Of a DNA stretch of 64,000 nucleotides, positions 63,966 through 64,000 are shown piece after piece. How positions within the stretch are numbered: the stretch's first letter is position 1; each line of letters starts with the position of its first letter. The DNA comes from Sellimonas caecigallum. Its GTDB lineage: Bacteria; Bacillota; Clostridia; Lachnospirales; Lachnospiraceae. The stretch spans positions 186,001-250,000 of the forward strand of contig NZ_VIRV01000001.1 of the NCBI RefSeq assembly GCF_019754295.1, read 5' to 3'. The notes below the pieces were generated by a model, which did no database searches, was not told the origin of the DNA, and worked only from the letters and a program-made list of their open reading frames with translations. The position numbers and the translations under genes are program-made.

Positions 63966-64000
63966 TCTGATTTATCACTCCTGTTTTTCTCTGTTTTTTC

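Overview
The window looks like a chromosomal segment of a gut-type Lachnospiraceae (Clostridia), near Mediterraneibacter, Dorea or Blautia. This is inferred from the yicC-gmk-rpoZ-rimO-pgsA-cinA block, type 2 galT with galK, the GGGtGRT/IscU-like pair, strong AGGAGG ribosome binding sites and a type I-C CRISPR repeat. No rRNA or tRNA gene was seen.

Layout. 1-1.9 kb: partial CapA-like lipoprotein-type enzyme and a HicAB toxin-antitoxin pair with a clear autoregulated promoter. 2-3.8 kb: GGGtGRT protein and an IscU-like scaffold. 3.9-8.9 kb: housekeeping operon yicC-gmk-rpoZ-rimO-pgsA-cinA on the minus strand. 9-10.8 kb: RqcH (ribosome quality control) on plus. 10.9-14.6 kb: galactose genes galT, galK and a divergent AraC regulator. 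14.5-18 kb: birA, a PucR-type regulator, an acetyltransferase. 18-23.4 kb: hybrid cluster protein, a MATE pump behind a candidate guanidine-IV riboswitch, queT, a drug/metabolite transporter, two tiny proteins.

23.4-33.1 kb holds two related redox modules. The first (flavodoxin lipoprotein, esterase lipoprotein, aldo/keto reductase, iron alcohol dehydrogenase, with a phosphotransferase and LysR regulator upstream) is intact. The second is decaying: SDR tail, DUF4405 gene, esterase and MFS transporter all carry out-of-frame internal deletions, and only the C-terminus of a flavodoxin is left, although its aldo/keto reductase is intact. Both modules begin with the same roughly 55-base leader hairpin.

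33.2-37.8 kb is one minus-strand operon: zinc-type macrodomain, class M sirtuin (SirTM), an amino-acid ABC importer (binding protein, permease, ATPase) and a PNPOx-ferredoxin fusion, with a divergent HxlR regulator and a shared dyad. This looks like a reversible ADP-ribosylation pair placed with uptake and redox genes, without GcvH-L or LplA in view. 38.4-45.5 kb: oligoendopeptidase, hydrolase, LysR, AzlCD, GyrI-like, TfoX-N and WYL-regulator genes.

45.5-62.5 kb is a defence island: a CRISPR array of 51 repeats, a complete type I-C operon (cas3-cas5-cas8c-cas7-cas4-cas1-cas2, plus an internally encoded cas11c inside cas8c), then McrC, a 5'-damaged McrB, IS3-family remnants and AT-rich orphan genes. 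rlmD closes the window. The most informative items are the hidden cas11c, the sirtuin/macrodomain/ABC operon, the paired leader hairpins and the series of internal deletions.
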